A DNA stretch of 40,875 nucleotides from Lachnospiraceae bacterium (GCA_024403355.1 JAKSRW010000028.1:1-40875), one strand, 5' to 3'; shown: positions 24,898 to 33,045, numbered from the stretch's first letter. Notes: generated by a model from the sequence alone, not told the origin. Numbers and translations: made by a program.

Positions 24898-26268
24898 TTG
24901 GCAACAAAACAAAAAACAGTATTTTTCTGCAAGGAGTGCGGCACAGAATCTGCAAAATGGCTGGGCCAGTGTCCGTCATGCAGGGCCTGGGATTCCATGG
25001 TAGAGGAGCCTGTTGCGGCAAAAAAGGCAAAGGCACCCATATCCGAGGCGGGGCGCAGTGTCAGAAGGGCAATGCCGGAAAAGCTTTCGGAGGTTCAGAT
25101 TCACAATGATTCGCGAATTGTCACGGGTGTGGATGAATTTGACCGTGTGCTCGGAGGCGGAATCGTAGATGCGTCACTTGTTCTTGTCGGCGGTGATCCC
25201 GGCATCGGAAAGTCCACACTTCTGCTGCAGGTATGCAGAATATTGGCGGATAAGGGAGTAAGCGTTCTCTATATTTCCGGAGAGGAAAGCGTACAGCAGA
25301 TAAAGCTGAGAGCGGACCGTCTGGGGGATTTCGGTCGCGACATGCTTCTGATGTCTGAAACCAGTCTTGATAATATCGAGGAAATCGTTATCGAGAAAAA
25401 GCCTGATGTGGTAGTAATAGACTCGATTCAGACCATGTACAGAGAGGATATTTCAGCGTCTCCCGGAAGTGTGAGTCAGGTCAGGGAGACCACAGGGTCG
25501 CTTTTACGTCTTGCGAAGGGGCAGGGAGTCACGATCTTTATTGTAGGTCATGTTACCAAGGAGGGCGTAGTGGCAGGTCCCAGAGTCCTCGAGCATATGG
25601 TAGATACTGTTTTATATTTTGAAGGCGACAATTCATCCGATTACAGAGTGCTTCGTGCGGTAAAGAACCGTTTCGGCTCAACCAATGAAGTAGGTGTTTT
25701 TGAAATGTGCTCAGACGGTCTTCATGAGGTAAGAAACCCTTCGGAGTACATGCTGGCGGGTACACCCGTAGGTGAGCCGGGCTCGGTGATTACGGCTACG
25801 GTAGAGGGTACAAGACCTATTCTTCTTGAAATTCAGGCACTTTGCTGTCAGACGAGCTTTAATCTGCCAAGACGTACCTCAGTAGGTATAGATTTCAACA
25901 GAATTAACCTGCTTATGGCGGTTATGGAAAAGAGAATGGGACTGAAGCTTTCCTTCTGTGATGCGTATGTAAATGTAGCAGGAGGTATGAAGGTGAATGA
26001 GCCTGCACTCGACCTTCCCATAGTGCTTGCACTTTTATCGAGCTATACGAACAAGCCTCTCCCGGAGAAAACCTTCTGTTTCGGTGAAATAGGACTTACA
26101 GGTGAGGTGCGAGGTGTTTCACAGGCGGAGCAGCGTGTGAGCGAAGCGGAGCAGCTGGGCTATGAATACTGCATCCTGCCTAAGGTTAATGCAAAAATAA
26201 TTAAGAGTAAATCAATTAAACTGATAGGTGTCAGCCATGTCAATGAATTGTCAAGGCTGCTGAAATAA
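24898..26268 (+). CDS. radA: DNA repair protein RadA
   Basis: RadA is a RecA-like helicase that drives branch migration in recombination. The 456-residue protein has the N-terminal zinc finger (Cys11, Cys14, Cys25, Cys28; CKEC...CPSC), a RecA-fold ATPase with Walker A GGDPGIGKST, the RadA-specific KNRFGSTNEVG motif and a C-terminal Lon-protease-like domain (GGMKVNEPALDLPIVLAL) without protease activity. The start is TTG at 24898, with AAGGAG 6 bases before it; no ATG gives the zinc finger. It is the first of a run of closely spaced genes, ending 4 bases before the propeller protein. Confidence 0.97.
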   Translation: MATKQKTVFFCKECGTESAKWLGQCPSCRAWDSMVEEPVAAKKAKAPISEAGRSVRRAMPEKLSEVQIHNDSRIVTGVDEFDRVLGGGIVDASLVLVGGDPGIGKSTLLLQVCRILADKGVSVLYISGEESVQQIKLRADRLGDFGRDMLLMSETSLDNIEEIVIEKKPDVVVIDSIQTMYREDISASPGSVSQVRETTGSLLRLAKGQGVTIFIVGHVTKEGVVAGPRVLEHMVDTVLYFEGDNSSDYRVLRAVKNRFGSTNEVGVFEMCSDGLHEVRNPSEYMLAGTPVGEPGSVITATVEGTRPILLEIQALCCQTSFNLPRRTSVGIDFNRINLLMAVMEKRMGLKLSFCDAYVNVAGGMKVNEPALDLPIVLALLSSYTNKPLPEKTFCFGEIGLTGEVRGVSQAEQRVSEAEQLGYEYCILPKVNAKIIKSKSIKLIGVSHVNELSRLLK

Positions 26269-26272
26269 AATA

Positions 26273-28027
26273 ATGAATATTCAACAGGTTTTAAGAAGAA
26301 ACAGAAAAAAAATCATTTTAGGGGTCATAGTTATTGTGATCCTTATTCTGATGTTTATAGGCTTCAAGCTGCTGGTAAAGGTAGGAAATCCGAAGTATTT
26401 TTATAATTATCTTCATTCCACGGCAGGCAGTCTGAAGGTTGTGGCAAATAAGGATGCCGTAAAGGAAGCAGACCTTTCTACAGCCTTTGCCACTGAAAAT
26501 ACAGACCCGCAGCTGCATGGTGTAAAGCAGTTCATAGAGGTCAACGGTAAGCAGGTTGACAGCTATGAAAGAAGTGAAAAAATCAACTTTTCGGAAGAAA
26601 CTCTGAGAGCGGTTAATTCGGTTCCCGGACTTATCACCTTCAGAGGTAATTATTCACGTTCGGGTTCTTCATACGGTATCGCGGATATTTCGGCAGAAAA
26701 GTTTGCCACAAATACCTGGACCTTCGGCACAGGTAAAATTCTTAAAAGCAACGGCGTGGATTACTGGTCCGGAAACGGCTGGACCGGACAGCCACTGCTT
26801 ATGAGCTGGGATATTGAGACAAAGCAGAATATGAACCTTTTTGACGAGGCAAAGGCGAAGCCTGACCTTGTGGAGGTGATTTATCCCGGCATGGACGGAA
26901 GCGTTCATTTCCTTGATATGGCTACAGGTAAGGAAACCAGACCTGCGATTTATGTCGGAATGACCTTCAAGGGAACCGCATCTCTTTACCCCGACGGAAA
27001 GACACCGCTTCTTTTCTGCGGTTCGGGCGATGCACAGACCGGTCCCTTCGGTGAGAATGTTTCCCAGCGTTTCTATGTATACAGTCTTCTGGACGGAAAG
27101 CTTTTGTATGAGGGCGGCTACGATGATAAATTTGCGCCCCGTATCTGGCATGCTTACGACAGCTCGCCCATTATCGACCCTGTAACAGATACCCTTATTT
27201 ATCCCGGTGAGAACGGTATCATTTACACCATGAAGCTCAATACCGAATATGACAGACAGGCCGGTACAATCAGTGTGTCTCCCTCTGAAATCGTAAAGTT
27301 TACCTTTGATATCGAAGAAAAGTACAGCGACGGCGGAGTCCTCTGGGGCAGTGAATGCAGTGCCAGCGTATGGAACGGATATCTTTTTATCGGAGATAAC
27401 GGCGGCTCGGTATATTGTCTTGATTTAAATACCATGAGTATGGTATGGATAAACGATCTGGCAGAGGATATCAATTCCTCCGTTATATTTGAGACAGACG
27501 GCGGAAATCACTATATTTATGTTGCAACAACGTTAAAATACGGCTACAATAATCATAATATGGGTGAGGCTGCAATTTATAAGCTGAACGCAATGAACGG
27601 TGAAATAATCTGGAAAAAGCCCTATGAAGTACACACGGTTAAGGGCTATGCGGGCGGTGTGCTTTCGACAGGTGCACCCGGAAGCGGAATAGTTTCGGAT
27701 TACATTTTTTATTCGGTTTCAAAGACTCCGGATCTGGAGTCGGGATATCTTACCGCGCTTAACAAATATACCGGTGAAGAGGTGTGGAGAACAGACCTTG
27801 ATATGTATTCATGGTCATCTACGGGCCTGATTTATTCGGAGGCAGGCAAGCCCTACATTATTCAGGGTTGTCAGAACGGTGATCTGCTTCTGGTAAATGC
27901 GGTGGACGGAAAGGTTCTCGATAAGCTGAATTTCGGTTCGGGTATTGAGGCGACTCCCGCCATTTACGGCAACAGGGTTGTACTTGCCACACGTAGTGAA
28001 AAAATCATCGGTGTAGAAATTAAATAA
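26273..28027 (+). CDS. Membrane-anchored PQQ-like beta-propeller protein
   Basis: A 584-residue protein with a basic N-terminus (RRNRKK), one membrane helix at about residues 14-34 and a large external domain. The external part holds several blades of the PQQ/BamB-like type (for example DMATGKETRPAIYVG, LDLNTMSMVWINDL, LNAMNGEIIWKKPYE, LNKYTGEEVWRTDL), with the conserved Trp-docking pattern G-x-x-x-W. There is no enzymatic motif, so it may bind a ligand or partner rather than a quinone. It begins 4 bases after radA without a clear ribosome site (translational coupling) and is followed by a binding protein and a permease, so a combined sensing or uptake module is likely. Confidence 0.85.
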   Translation: MNIQQVLRRNRKKIILGVIVIVILILMFIGFKLLVKVGNPKYFYNYLHSTAGSLKVVANKDAVKEADLSTAFATENTDPQLHGVKQFIEVNGKQVDSYERSEKINFSEETLRAVNSVPGLITFRGNYSRSGSSYGIADISAEKFATNTWTFGTGKILKSNGVDYWSGNGWTGQPLLMSWDIETKQNMNLFDEAKAKPDLVEVIYPGMDGSVHFLDMATGKETRPAIYVGMTFKGTASLYPDGKTPLLFCGSGDAQTGPFGENVSQRFYVYSLLDGKLLYEGGYDDKFAPRIWHAYDSSPIIDPVTDTLIYPGENGIIYTMKLNTEYDRQAGTISVSPSEIVKFTFDIEEKYSDGGVLWGSECSASVWNGYLFIGDNGGSVYCLDLNTMSMVWINDLAEDINSSVIFETDGGNHYIYVATTLKYGYNNHNMGEAAIYKLNAMNGEIIWKKPYEVHTVKGYAGGVLSTGAPGSGIVSDYIFYSVSKTPDLESGYLTALNKYTGEEVWRTDLDMYSWSSTGLIYSEAGKPYIIQGCQNGDLLLVNAVDGKVLDKLNFGSGIEATPAIYGNRVVLATRSEKIIGVEIK

Positions 28028-28058
28028 TATAACTGTCAATGGAAAGGCAGGATTTTAC

Positions 28059-28991
28059 GTGAAATTTAAGGAAAAAATCATAACAATAGCAGTGGTTTTT
28101 GTACTGCTGCTGTTAATGGCCGGCTTTGGTGCCTTTAAGCCTGCGGCTGCTTCGAAAAAAAGCGGGGAAGCGGATATTACCACAGACCCGAAGGCTGAGG
28201 CTGCCAAGGTGACAAGCCTCGCAAAGCTTAAAAAGCTTGGCGGTATAGAAAGCAGAATGCCTGAAAACAGTGCTTTTGTATTTTTTCAGAGTACTCTCGG
28301 AACAAAGCTTTCATCCTATAAGGCATACGGCTCCAACGAAGAAACTCTTTGTGCACTGCGAAGCGGTGACATCGATGCAATGTGGGCATGCGATGTAACG
28401 GCGGATTATATTTGCAAAAAAAATGCGGATTTGACAATCCTTCCGACTGAGGATATGTCTGATATAGAAAATATGGATATTCCCCGTCTCAAATTCGGTA
28501 TGGCGCTCAAGGATGATGAGAAGCACAGAAAGCTCTGCGAGGATATAAATCTCGCGATGAAAAAGATGCGTGAAAACGGCAAGATGGATGTAATCGTCAG
28601 CCGTTATATAGAGAATGCTGATGCAATGGCGGAGGATAATAAGGAGATTCCTATTATTACCGAGGCCGATATGAAATCAAAGGATTTGAAGGGCGACACC
28701 ATCTACGTAGGTATTTCGGGTGCGGTTGAACCCCTTGAGCTTTTGGATAATGACAGAAATCCTTACGGCTTCTGTGTTGCATTTATGGATGAAATCGGTG
28801 TAAATCTGCAGAGAAAAGTAAAGTTTGTTGTACTTGACAATGAGACGATTTTTACATCACTTATGTCCGGAAGAATCGATCTGGTATTTACCTACGGAAC
28901 AGGTAATGTCACTGTTGAGGGCAAGAAGAACTACATAATGACAGACGGTTATTATACTATGGACCGCTATCAGTTCGTTGTTAAAAAATAA
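28059..28991 (+). CDS. Substrate-binding protein (SBP_bac_3 type), apparently circularly permuted
   Basis: A 310-residue protein with an N-terminal hydrophobic segment (about 8-26; no lipobox Cys) and two binding-protein lobes. Normally the sequence starts with the V(G)x(S/T)...PPxEF lobe and moves to the SLxDLKGKKVGV lobe. Here the first half (about 45-190) looks like the second lobe: TSLAKLKKLGG, ALRSGDIDAMW, then FGMALKDDEKHRKLCEDINLAM and MDVIVSRYI, the usual C-terminal end. The second half (about 215-310) looks like the first lobe: IYVGISGAVEPLELLDNDRNPYGFCVAFMDEIG, LMSGRIDLVFT, and YYTMDRYQFVVKK, where the hinge would be. GTG start with AAAGG upstream. It precedes a permease by 15 bases. 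The ligand is unknown; amino acid-type family. Confidence 0.75.
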   Translation: MKFKEKIITIAVVFVLLLLMAGFGAFKPAAASKKSGEADITTDPKAEAAKVTSLAKLKKLGGIESRMPENSAFVFFQSTLGTKLSSYKAYGSNEETLCALRSGDIDAMWACDVTADYICKKNADLTILPTEDMSDIENMDIPRLKFGMALKDDEKHRKLCEDINLAMKKMRENGKMDVIVSRYIENADAMAEDNKEIPIITEADMKSKDLKGDTIYVGISGAVEPLELLDNDRNPYGFCVAFMDEIGVNLQRKVKFVVLDNETIFTSLMSGRIDLVFTYGTGNVTVEGKKNYIMTDGYYTMDRYQFVVKK

Positions 28992-29006
28992 AAGGAAGAT
29001 AAAAGA

Positions 29007-29714
29007 ATGGGCTTTATTTCGAATATTTTCAACGCAATCTCCGAAAATCTGATTTCGGGCGGTGCGTACTATCTCATAGCAAAGGCTGTGATGGTGACTG
29101 CGGTTATAGCAGTGCTGGCATGGGTTATTGCAGGGCTTTTGGGCATAGCGATAAGCTATCTGATGACCTATGAAAAAAAGATTGTATCGGCTGTCGGCAG
29201 AGGCGTCTGCTTTGTATTCAGAAGTATACCTGTACTTCTGCTTGTATGGCTTTTATACTACTGTTTCTTTGGCGGTTCAACGCTCAGCGGAATCATCATT
29301 ATGGGACTCGGAATCGGTCTTTACGGAGCGGGACATCTGGCTGAGATTATTTCGAGATCTGTACAGCGCGAGCAGGAAAAGATGAACAAAAGTGTCCGCA
29401 ACAGACTTGAAAAGGTTTATTTTTCAATGGTTGTGCCTCAGGCACTTGAGGATTCCGTTTTCCAGATTAAGCGTCTTATGATTCAGCTTTTGCAGTGGAC
29501 AACTATTGCAGGCTATATTTCGGTAAATGACCTTACAGAGGTTATGTACGGAATCGGCCAGCGTACAATGTATCCCTTTTTCTCAATATTCTTTGCGGCA
29601 ATTCTCTACATGATAGCAACTGTAATCATTGAGTGGATTTTCAAGATAATCGAGAAAAAACTTAAATCAGCTAATGACAAGAAAGAAAATAAGGAAAAAA
29701 TGTATGAAAGATGA
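29007..29714 (+). CDS. Amino-acid-type ABC transporter permease (HisMQ family)
   Basis: A 235-residue membrane protein with about five helices. The family's central region is visible: FRSIPVLLLVWLLYYCFF, the GLGIGLYGAGHLAEIISRSV part of the EAA-type loop, and the following QALEDSVFQIKRLMIQLLQWTTIAGYIS, in which polar amino acid permeases usually keep V(P)QALRxxxP and L...TSL. Here the Pro and the usual Lys-Asn-Thr-Ser of that segment are changed, so contact with an ATPase might differ. No ATP-binding subunit is encoded anywhere in this window. It follows the binding protein by 15 bases and overlaps the start of the DUF805 protein by 11. Confidence 0.85.
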   Translation: MGFISNIFNAISENLISGGAYYLIAKAVMVTAVIAVLAWVIAGLLGIAISYLMTYEKKIVSAVGRGVCFVFRSIPVLLLVWLLYYCFFGGSTLSGIIIMGLGIGLYGAGHLAEIISRSVQREQEKMNKSVRNRLEKVYFSMVVPQALEDSVFQIKRLMIQLLQWTTIAGYISVNDLTEVMYGIGQRTMYPFFSIFFAAILYMIATVIIEWIFKIIEKKLKSANDKKENKEKMYER

Positions 29715-30501
29715 TATCGGTTTTTTTGCCGCCGTCGGCAAAATGTGGAAGAATATTTTCAATTATTCGGATGAGGCGAGTCTGAAGGAATACTGGTTCC
29801 CCGTTATTTTTGCGATAATAATTGCACTTGTAGCATTTGCGTGCTTTGCGATAGATTATTATCTGTTAAATAACAACAGCTTTATTGTATACCTGATAGG
29901 CTGTATTTTTGCCGGATATCTCAGTCTTTCCGTTATTCCGGGTGTCGCACTTACCGTCAGACGTCTGCACGGAACAGGAAGAAAGGGCTGGTGGACCCTT
30001 CTTTTGCTGCTGGTTATTATCGGTACGATAATAGTAATGTGGCTTTGTTCCTTTAATGTATACAGGGACAATCCTTCATTTTTCCCCTGGAACAATGAGG
30101 TGCCGTCGGTATACGGCCCGCCCGAATGGTTTGAAAAAGAGAATCCTGAAAATGACCGCCCCGATCTTGAGGAATTTGATCCTGACAACAACATGGAGGG
30201 ATGTGTATACGGCCCGCCCGAGTGGTTTGAAAATCCGGATCCGGATAATGAGGTAACCGACGAATTTAATCCCGATGAGAATGATCCTGTGGATGTATAC
30301 GGTCCGCCCCCTTTTGAGGATGAAGATATAACGGAGCCTGTTATTGGGGAATTTGATCCTGAAGAGAATTATCCCGAGGTCGTATACGGACCGCCCGAAT
30401 GGTTTGAAAATCCGGATCCGGATAATGAAGTAACCGGCGGATTTAATCCCGATGAGAATGACCCTGTGGATGTATATGGACCGCCCGAGTGGTTTGAGTA
30501 A
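29704..30501 (+). CDS. DUF805-like membrane protein with five C-terminal VYGPPEWFE-type repeats
   Basis: A 265-residue protein. The N-terminal part has three predicted helices (about 31-54, 58-84, 96-117) and the DUF805 marker RRLHGTGRKGWW. The rest (120-265) is a soluble acidic tail with five motifs about 30 residues apart: VYGPPEWFE at 136, 168, 227 and 257, and VYGPPPFED at 198, separated by Asp/Glu/Pro/Asn linkers. The protein ends exactly with the last motif. I placed the start at ATG 29704 (AAGGA 8 bases before), overlapping the permease; ATG 29674 is an alternative. Motif, periodicity and the radical SAM gene next door suggest that the repeats are modification sites. That is inference; DUF805 has no assigned activity. 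Confidence 0.75.
   Translation: MKDDIGFFAAVGKMWKNIFNYSDEASLKEYWFPVIFAIIIALVAFACFAIDYYLLNNNSFIVYLIGCIFAGYLSLSVIPGVALTVRRLHGTGRKGWWTLLLLLVIIGTIIVMWLCSFNVYRDNPSFFPWNNEVPSVYGPPEWFEKENPENDRPDLEEFDPDNNMEGCVYGPPEWFENPDPDNEVTDEFNPDENDPVDVYGPPPFEDEDITEPVIGEFDPEENYPEVVYGPPEWFENPDPDNEVTGGFNPDENDPVDVYGPPEWFE
30109..30498 (+). repeat. VYGPP repeat region, about 90-bp period
   Basis: Five VYGPP motifs begin at 30109, 30205, 30295, 30382 and 30472, spaced 96, 90, 87 and 90 bases. The DNA also repeats (TGGTTTGAAAATCCGGATCC occurs twice), which points to internal duplication. Confidence 0.85.
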
Positions 30502-30531
30502 TTTATAACTGTTAAAGATAACTGATAGCTG

Positions 30532-30563
30532 CCGCTTTGGATTGAAAGGTTCAAAGCGGTTTT
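30532..30563 (+). terminator. Hairpin with T-tract between the VYGPP gene and the radical SAM gene
   Basis: CCGCTTTG (30532-30539) and CAAAGCGG (30552-30559) are perfect 8-bp arms with a 12-base loop, followed by TTTT. It is likely a terminator or attenuator that makes the upstream protein in excess over the enzyme, or separates two transcripts. The loop contains a GAAAGG sequence that resembles a ribosome site. Confidence 0.6.
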
Positions 30564-30584
30564 GCAAATTAGCCGGTGAAGAGA

Positions 30585-31766
30585 ATGGTAAACAATTCAA
30601 AGCTTACAAAGAGAACTAAAATCAAACATATGAACCAGCTGGCGGAATATCGTGAAAATGTAATCAGGCCGGAGCATGAGCTGAGAACGCTTTTTATCGA
30701 AATGACGGGGCTGTGTAATGAACATTGCAGGCACTGCGGAAGCAACTGCGGTGATTTTAAGGAAGAAAATCCCCTGACAACAGTTGAAATAAAGCGTTTT
30801 CTGGAGCAGGTAAGAGAGGACCTTCCGATAGAGAGATTAAGGCTGGTTGTGACAGGCGGTGAGCCGCTTCTTCGAAAGGATTTTTTCGAGATTATGGCCT
30901 ATGCAAAAAAGCTTGGCTTTGGCTGGGGCATGACAAGCAACGGAACCCTGATTACAGCTGATGTGGCCAAAAAGCTGGCGGAATGCGGCATGAAGACTAT
31001 TTCCGTAAGTCTGGACGGTCTGAAGGAGGAACATGAATGGTTCCGTCAGACCACGGGAAGCTATGAAAAGACTGTGGCGGGAATTAAGAATCTGGTGGCA
31101 CAGGGTGCATTTTATCATGTACAGGTCACGACCGTGGTAACTCACAGAAATATCGGCATGCTGAAGGAGATGTACAGGGAGTTTTCAAAGCTTGGCGTGA
31201 GGTCATGGAGAGTAATTAATATTGAGCCTATAGGAAGAGCAAAAGAGCAGGCGGAGCTGCTTTTAAATGCTGAAGAGTACAGACAGCTGTTTAATTTTAT
31301 CGCTGAATATCGTCTGGGAGACCCGGAGCTTGAAGCAACGAGAAAAAAGAGACTGCGTAATCTGACAGAGAGCGGTTACAGCTATGACAGCTGGGTTCCG
31401 GGCGACCCCATGGAGGTAACCTACGGCTGCAGCCATTATCTGGGTGTCGAGGCTGAACGAGAGGTAAGAAAGTGGTATTTCCTATGCAATGCGGGAGTTT
31501 ATACGGCAAGTATCTGCTATAATGGCGATATTATCGCATGCCTTGATATCGAAAGACGCCCCGAGCTTGTGCAGGGAAATATCCGTAAGGACCGTTTTTC
31601 AAAGGTTTGGAACGAGGGCTACGAAATATTCAGAACGGACTACAGGAAGACAGGAAAATGTGCGGACTGTCCCGACTATAAATTCTGTGCGGGTGATGCT
31701 TATCATACCTGGAATTTTGATGAGAACAGACCTAATCTTTGCCTGAAGGGAATATTGTGGAAATAA
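30585..31766 (+). CDS. Radical SAM/SPASM-like enzyme
   Basis: A 393-residue enzyme with the radical SAM cluster motif CxxxCxxC (Cys44, Cys48, Cys51; CNEHCRHCGSNC), the GGEPLLRKDF motif, the SNGTLI and SVSLDG strands and a C-terminal SPASM-like Cys cluster: FLCNAGVYTASICYNGDIIAC, then CADCPDYKFCAGD and NLCLKG. The usual CxxxC after the CxxC-x5-C run is incomplete (CAGDA), so at least one auxiliary cluster ligand differs. SPASM enzymes mostly modify peptides or proteins. CGSxC after the radical SAM motif reminds me of the 'rSAM/lipoprotein' systems (TIGR04133/TIGR04134), whose partners also end in YGxP motifs; this is from memory. ATG 30585 was chosen; GTG 30576 and ATG 30630 are also possible. 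No strong ribosome site. Confidence 0.85.
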   Translation: MVNNSKLTKRTKIKHMNQLAEYRENVIRPEHELRTLFIEMTGLCNEHCRHCGSNCGDFKEENPLTTVEIKRFLEQVREDLPIERLRLVVTGGEPLLRKDFFEIMAYAKKLGFGWGMTSNGTLITADVAKKLAECGMKTISVSLDGLKEEHEWFRQTTGSYEKTVAGIKNLVAQGAFYHVQVTTVVTHRNIGMLKEMYREFSKLGVRSWRVINIEPIGRAKEQAELLLNAEEYRQLFNFIAEYRLGDPELEATRKKRLRNLTESGYSYDSWVPGDPMEVTYGCSHYLGVEAEREVRKWYFLCNAGVYTASICYNGDIIACLDIERRPELVQGNIRKDRFSKVWNEGYEIFRTDYRKTGKCADCPDYKFCAGDAYHTWNFDENRPNLCLKGILWK

Positions 31767-31799
31767 AATCTTAAAATGCAGAAAGGCAGGGTGACTATT

Positions 31800-32468
31800 A
31801 TGGGTGAAATAAGTAAAAATGAGATAATGAAAATGGTTGATCATACACTGCTCAGCATCGGAGCGAGCAGGGAGGAAATCCTTCGTGTATGTGATGAGGG
31901 CTTAAAATACAATACCGCAAGCGTATGCATTCCACCCTCGTATGTAAAAACTGCTGCGGATTATCTGCAGGGCAGACTGCCGGTATGTACGGTAATCGGT
32001 TTCCCGAACGGCTATAATATTACAAGGATTAAGGCTGCCGAGGCTGCTGCGGCCATAGAGGACGGAGCAGAGGAAATCGATATGGTTATCAATAACGGCT
32101 GGGTAAAAAACAGACAGTTTAAGGATATTGAAAAAGAAATCGATGAGCTCAGAAAGGCAACGGAAGGAAAGATACTGAAGGTTATTGTTGAAACCTGCCT
32201 GCTTACTGAGGAAGAAAAAATTAAAATGTGTGAAATAGTAACCGACAGCGGTGCGGATTTTATTAAGACCTCTACCGGCTTTGCGGGCGGGGGAGCAACC
32301 TTTGAGGATGTTCAGCTTTTTGCCAAGCATGTAGGTCCTAATGTAATGATTAAGGCCGCAGGCGGTATTTCAAGCTTTAATGATGCAGAGAGATTTATCG
32401 AGCTCGGTGCAAAGAGACTCGGAACAAGCAGACTTGTTAAGATACTGAAGCTTGCAGAGGAGTTCTGA
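31800..32468 (+). CDS. deoC: Deoxyribose-phosphate aldolase
   Basis: Cleaves 2-deoxyribose 5-phosphate to acetaldehyde and glyceraldehyde 3-phosphate in deoxynucleoside salvage. The 222-residue TIM-barrel enzyme has MVDHTLL near the N-terminus, TVIGFPNG, the FIKTSTGF motif with the Schiff-base lysine and MIKAAGGI with the second active-site lysine. I chose ATG 31800 with GCAGGGTG upstream instead of ATG 31776. It lies 33 bases after the radical SAM gene and 65 before cdd; together deoC and cdd form a small pyrimidine deoxynucleoside salvage unit. Confidence 0.95.
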   Translation: MGEISKNEIMKMVDHTLLSIGASREEILRVCDEGLKYNTASVCIPPSYVKTAADYLQGRLPVCTVIGFPNGYNITRIKAAEAAAAIEDGAEEIDMVINNGWVKNRQFKDIEKEIDELRKATEGKILKVIVETCLLTEEEKIKMCEIVTDSGADFIKTSTGFAGGGATFEDVQLFAKHVGPNVMIKAAGGISSFNDAERFIELGAKRLGTSRLVKILKLAEEF

Positions 32469-32509
32469 TTTACCGGTAAAGGTTTTGAATTTACAATGCA
32501 TATTGCATT
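32469..32509 (+). promoter_or_regulatory. Two perfect palindromes between deoC and cdd
   Basis: TTTACCGGTAAA (32469-32480) directly follows the deoC stop, and AATGCA-TAT-TGCATT (32495-32509) is 24 bases before the cdd start. Both are symmetric like dimeric regulator sites. Neither has a T-tract. A weak promoter-like TTGCAT/TAAAAT combination overlaps the second. Function not known. Confidence 0.4.
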
Positions 32510-32533
32510 AACGGAAGGGTATGGTAAAATAAT

Positions 32534-32959
32534 ATGGGGTTAAACGAGGAAACAATTAAGAGTCTTGCCCAAAAGGCTATTGATATGAGAAATTTTTCGT
32601 ACAGTCCTTATTCTCATTTCAGGGTAGGTGCTGCGCTTCTTGCAAAGAACGGTGAAGTTTACGGCGGCTGCAACATAGAGAATTCCGCTTACGGTCCCAG
32701 CAACTGTGCTGAAAGAACGGCTATTTTCAAGGCTGTCAGCGAGGGTGTGACGGATTTTGAGGCAATAGCGATTGCGGGCGGACCCGAAGAGGGAATCAGG
32801 GATTTTTGTGCGCCCTGCGGTGTATGCCGTCAGGTGATGATAGAATTCTGCAGACCCGAGGAATTTATGATTATTCTTGCAAAAAGCAGTGAGGAGTATA
32901 AGGTCTATACTCTTGCAGAGCTTCTTCCATTAAGCTTTTCAGCAAAGGATATTCAGTAA
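32534..32959 (+). CDS. cdd: Cytidine deaminase
   Basis: Converts cytidine and deoxycytidine to uridine and deoxyuridine. The 141-residue tetrameric type has the zinc motif NCAERTA with the catalytic Glu and PCGVCRQ with the other two zinc ligands, plus NIENSAYGP, which binds the nucleoside. Ribosome site GGAAGGG is 14 bases upstream, a bit far; an ATG at 32521 next to it opens only a 3-codon frame. It works with deoC in deoxynucleoside salvage. Confidence 0.97.
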   Translation: MGLNEETIKSLAQKAIDMRNFSYSPYSHFRVGAALLAKNGEVYGGCNIENSAYGPSNCAERTAIFKAVSEGVTDFEAIAIAGGPEEGIRDFCAPCGVCRQVMIEFCRPEEFMIILAKSSEEYKVYTLAELLPLSFSAKDIQ

Positions 32960-33045
32960 ATAATCACAAAATAAACAATATTTGGTCAAAAAATATTAAT
33001 ATTCTATTTGTATAACTATTGTAATTTGTGTAAAAATAGAATTAT

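Noticed and set aside
32984..32990. GGTCAAA considered as a CtsR operator
   Set aside because: CtsR needs a tandem heptad; only one half-site is present and it is the loop of an AT-rich inverted repeat, far from clp genes.
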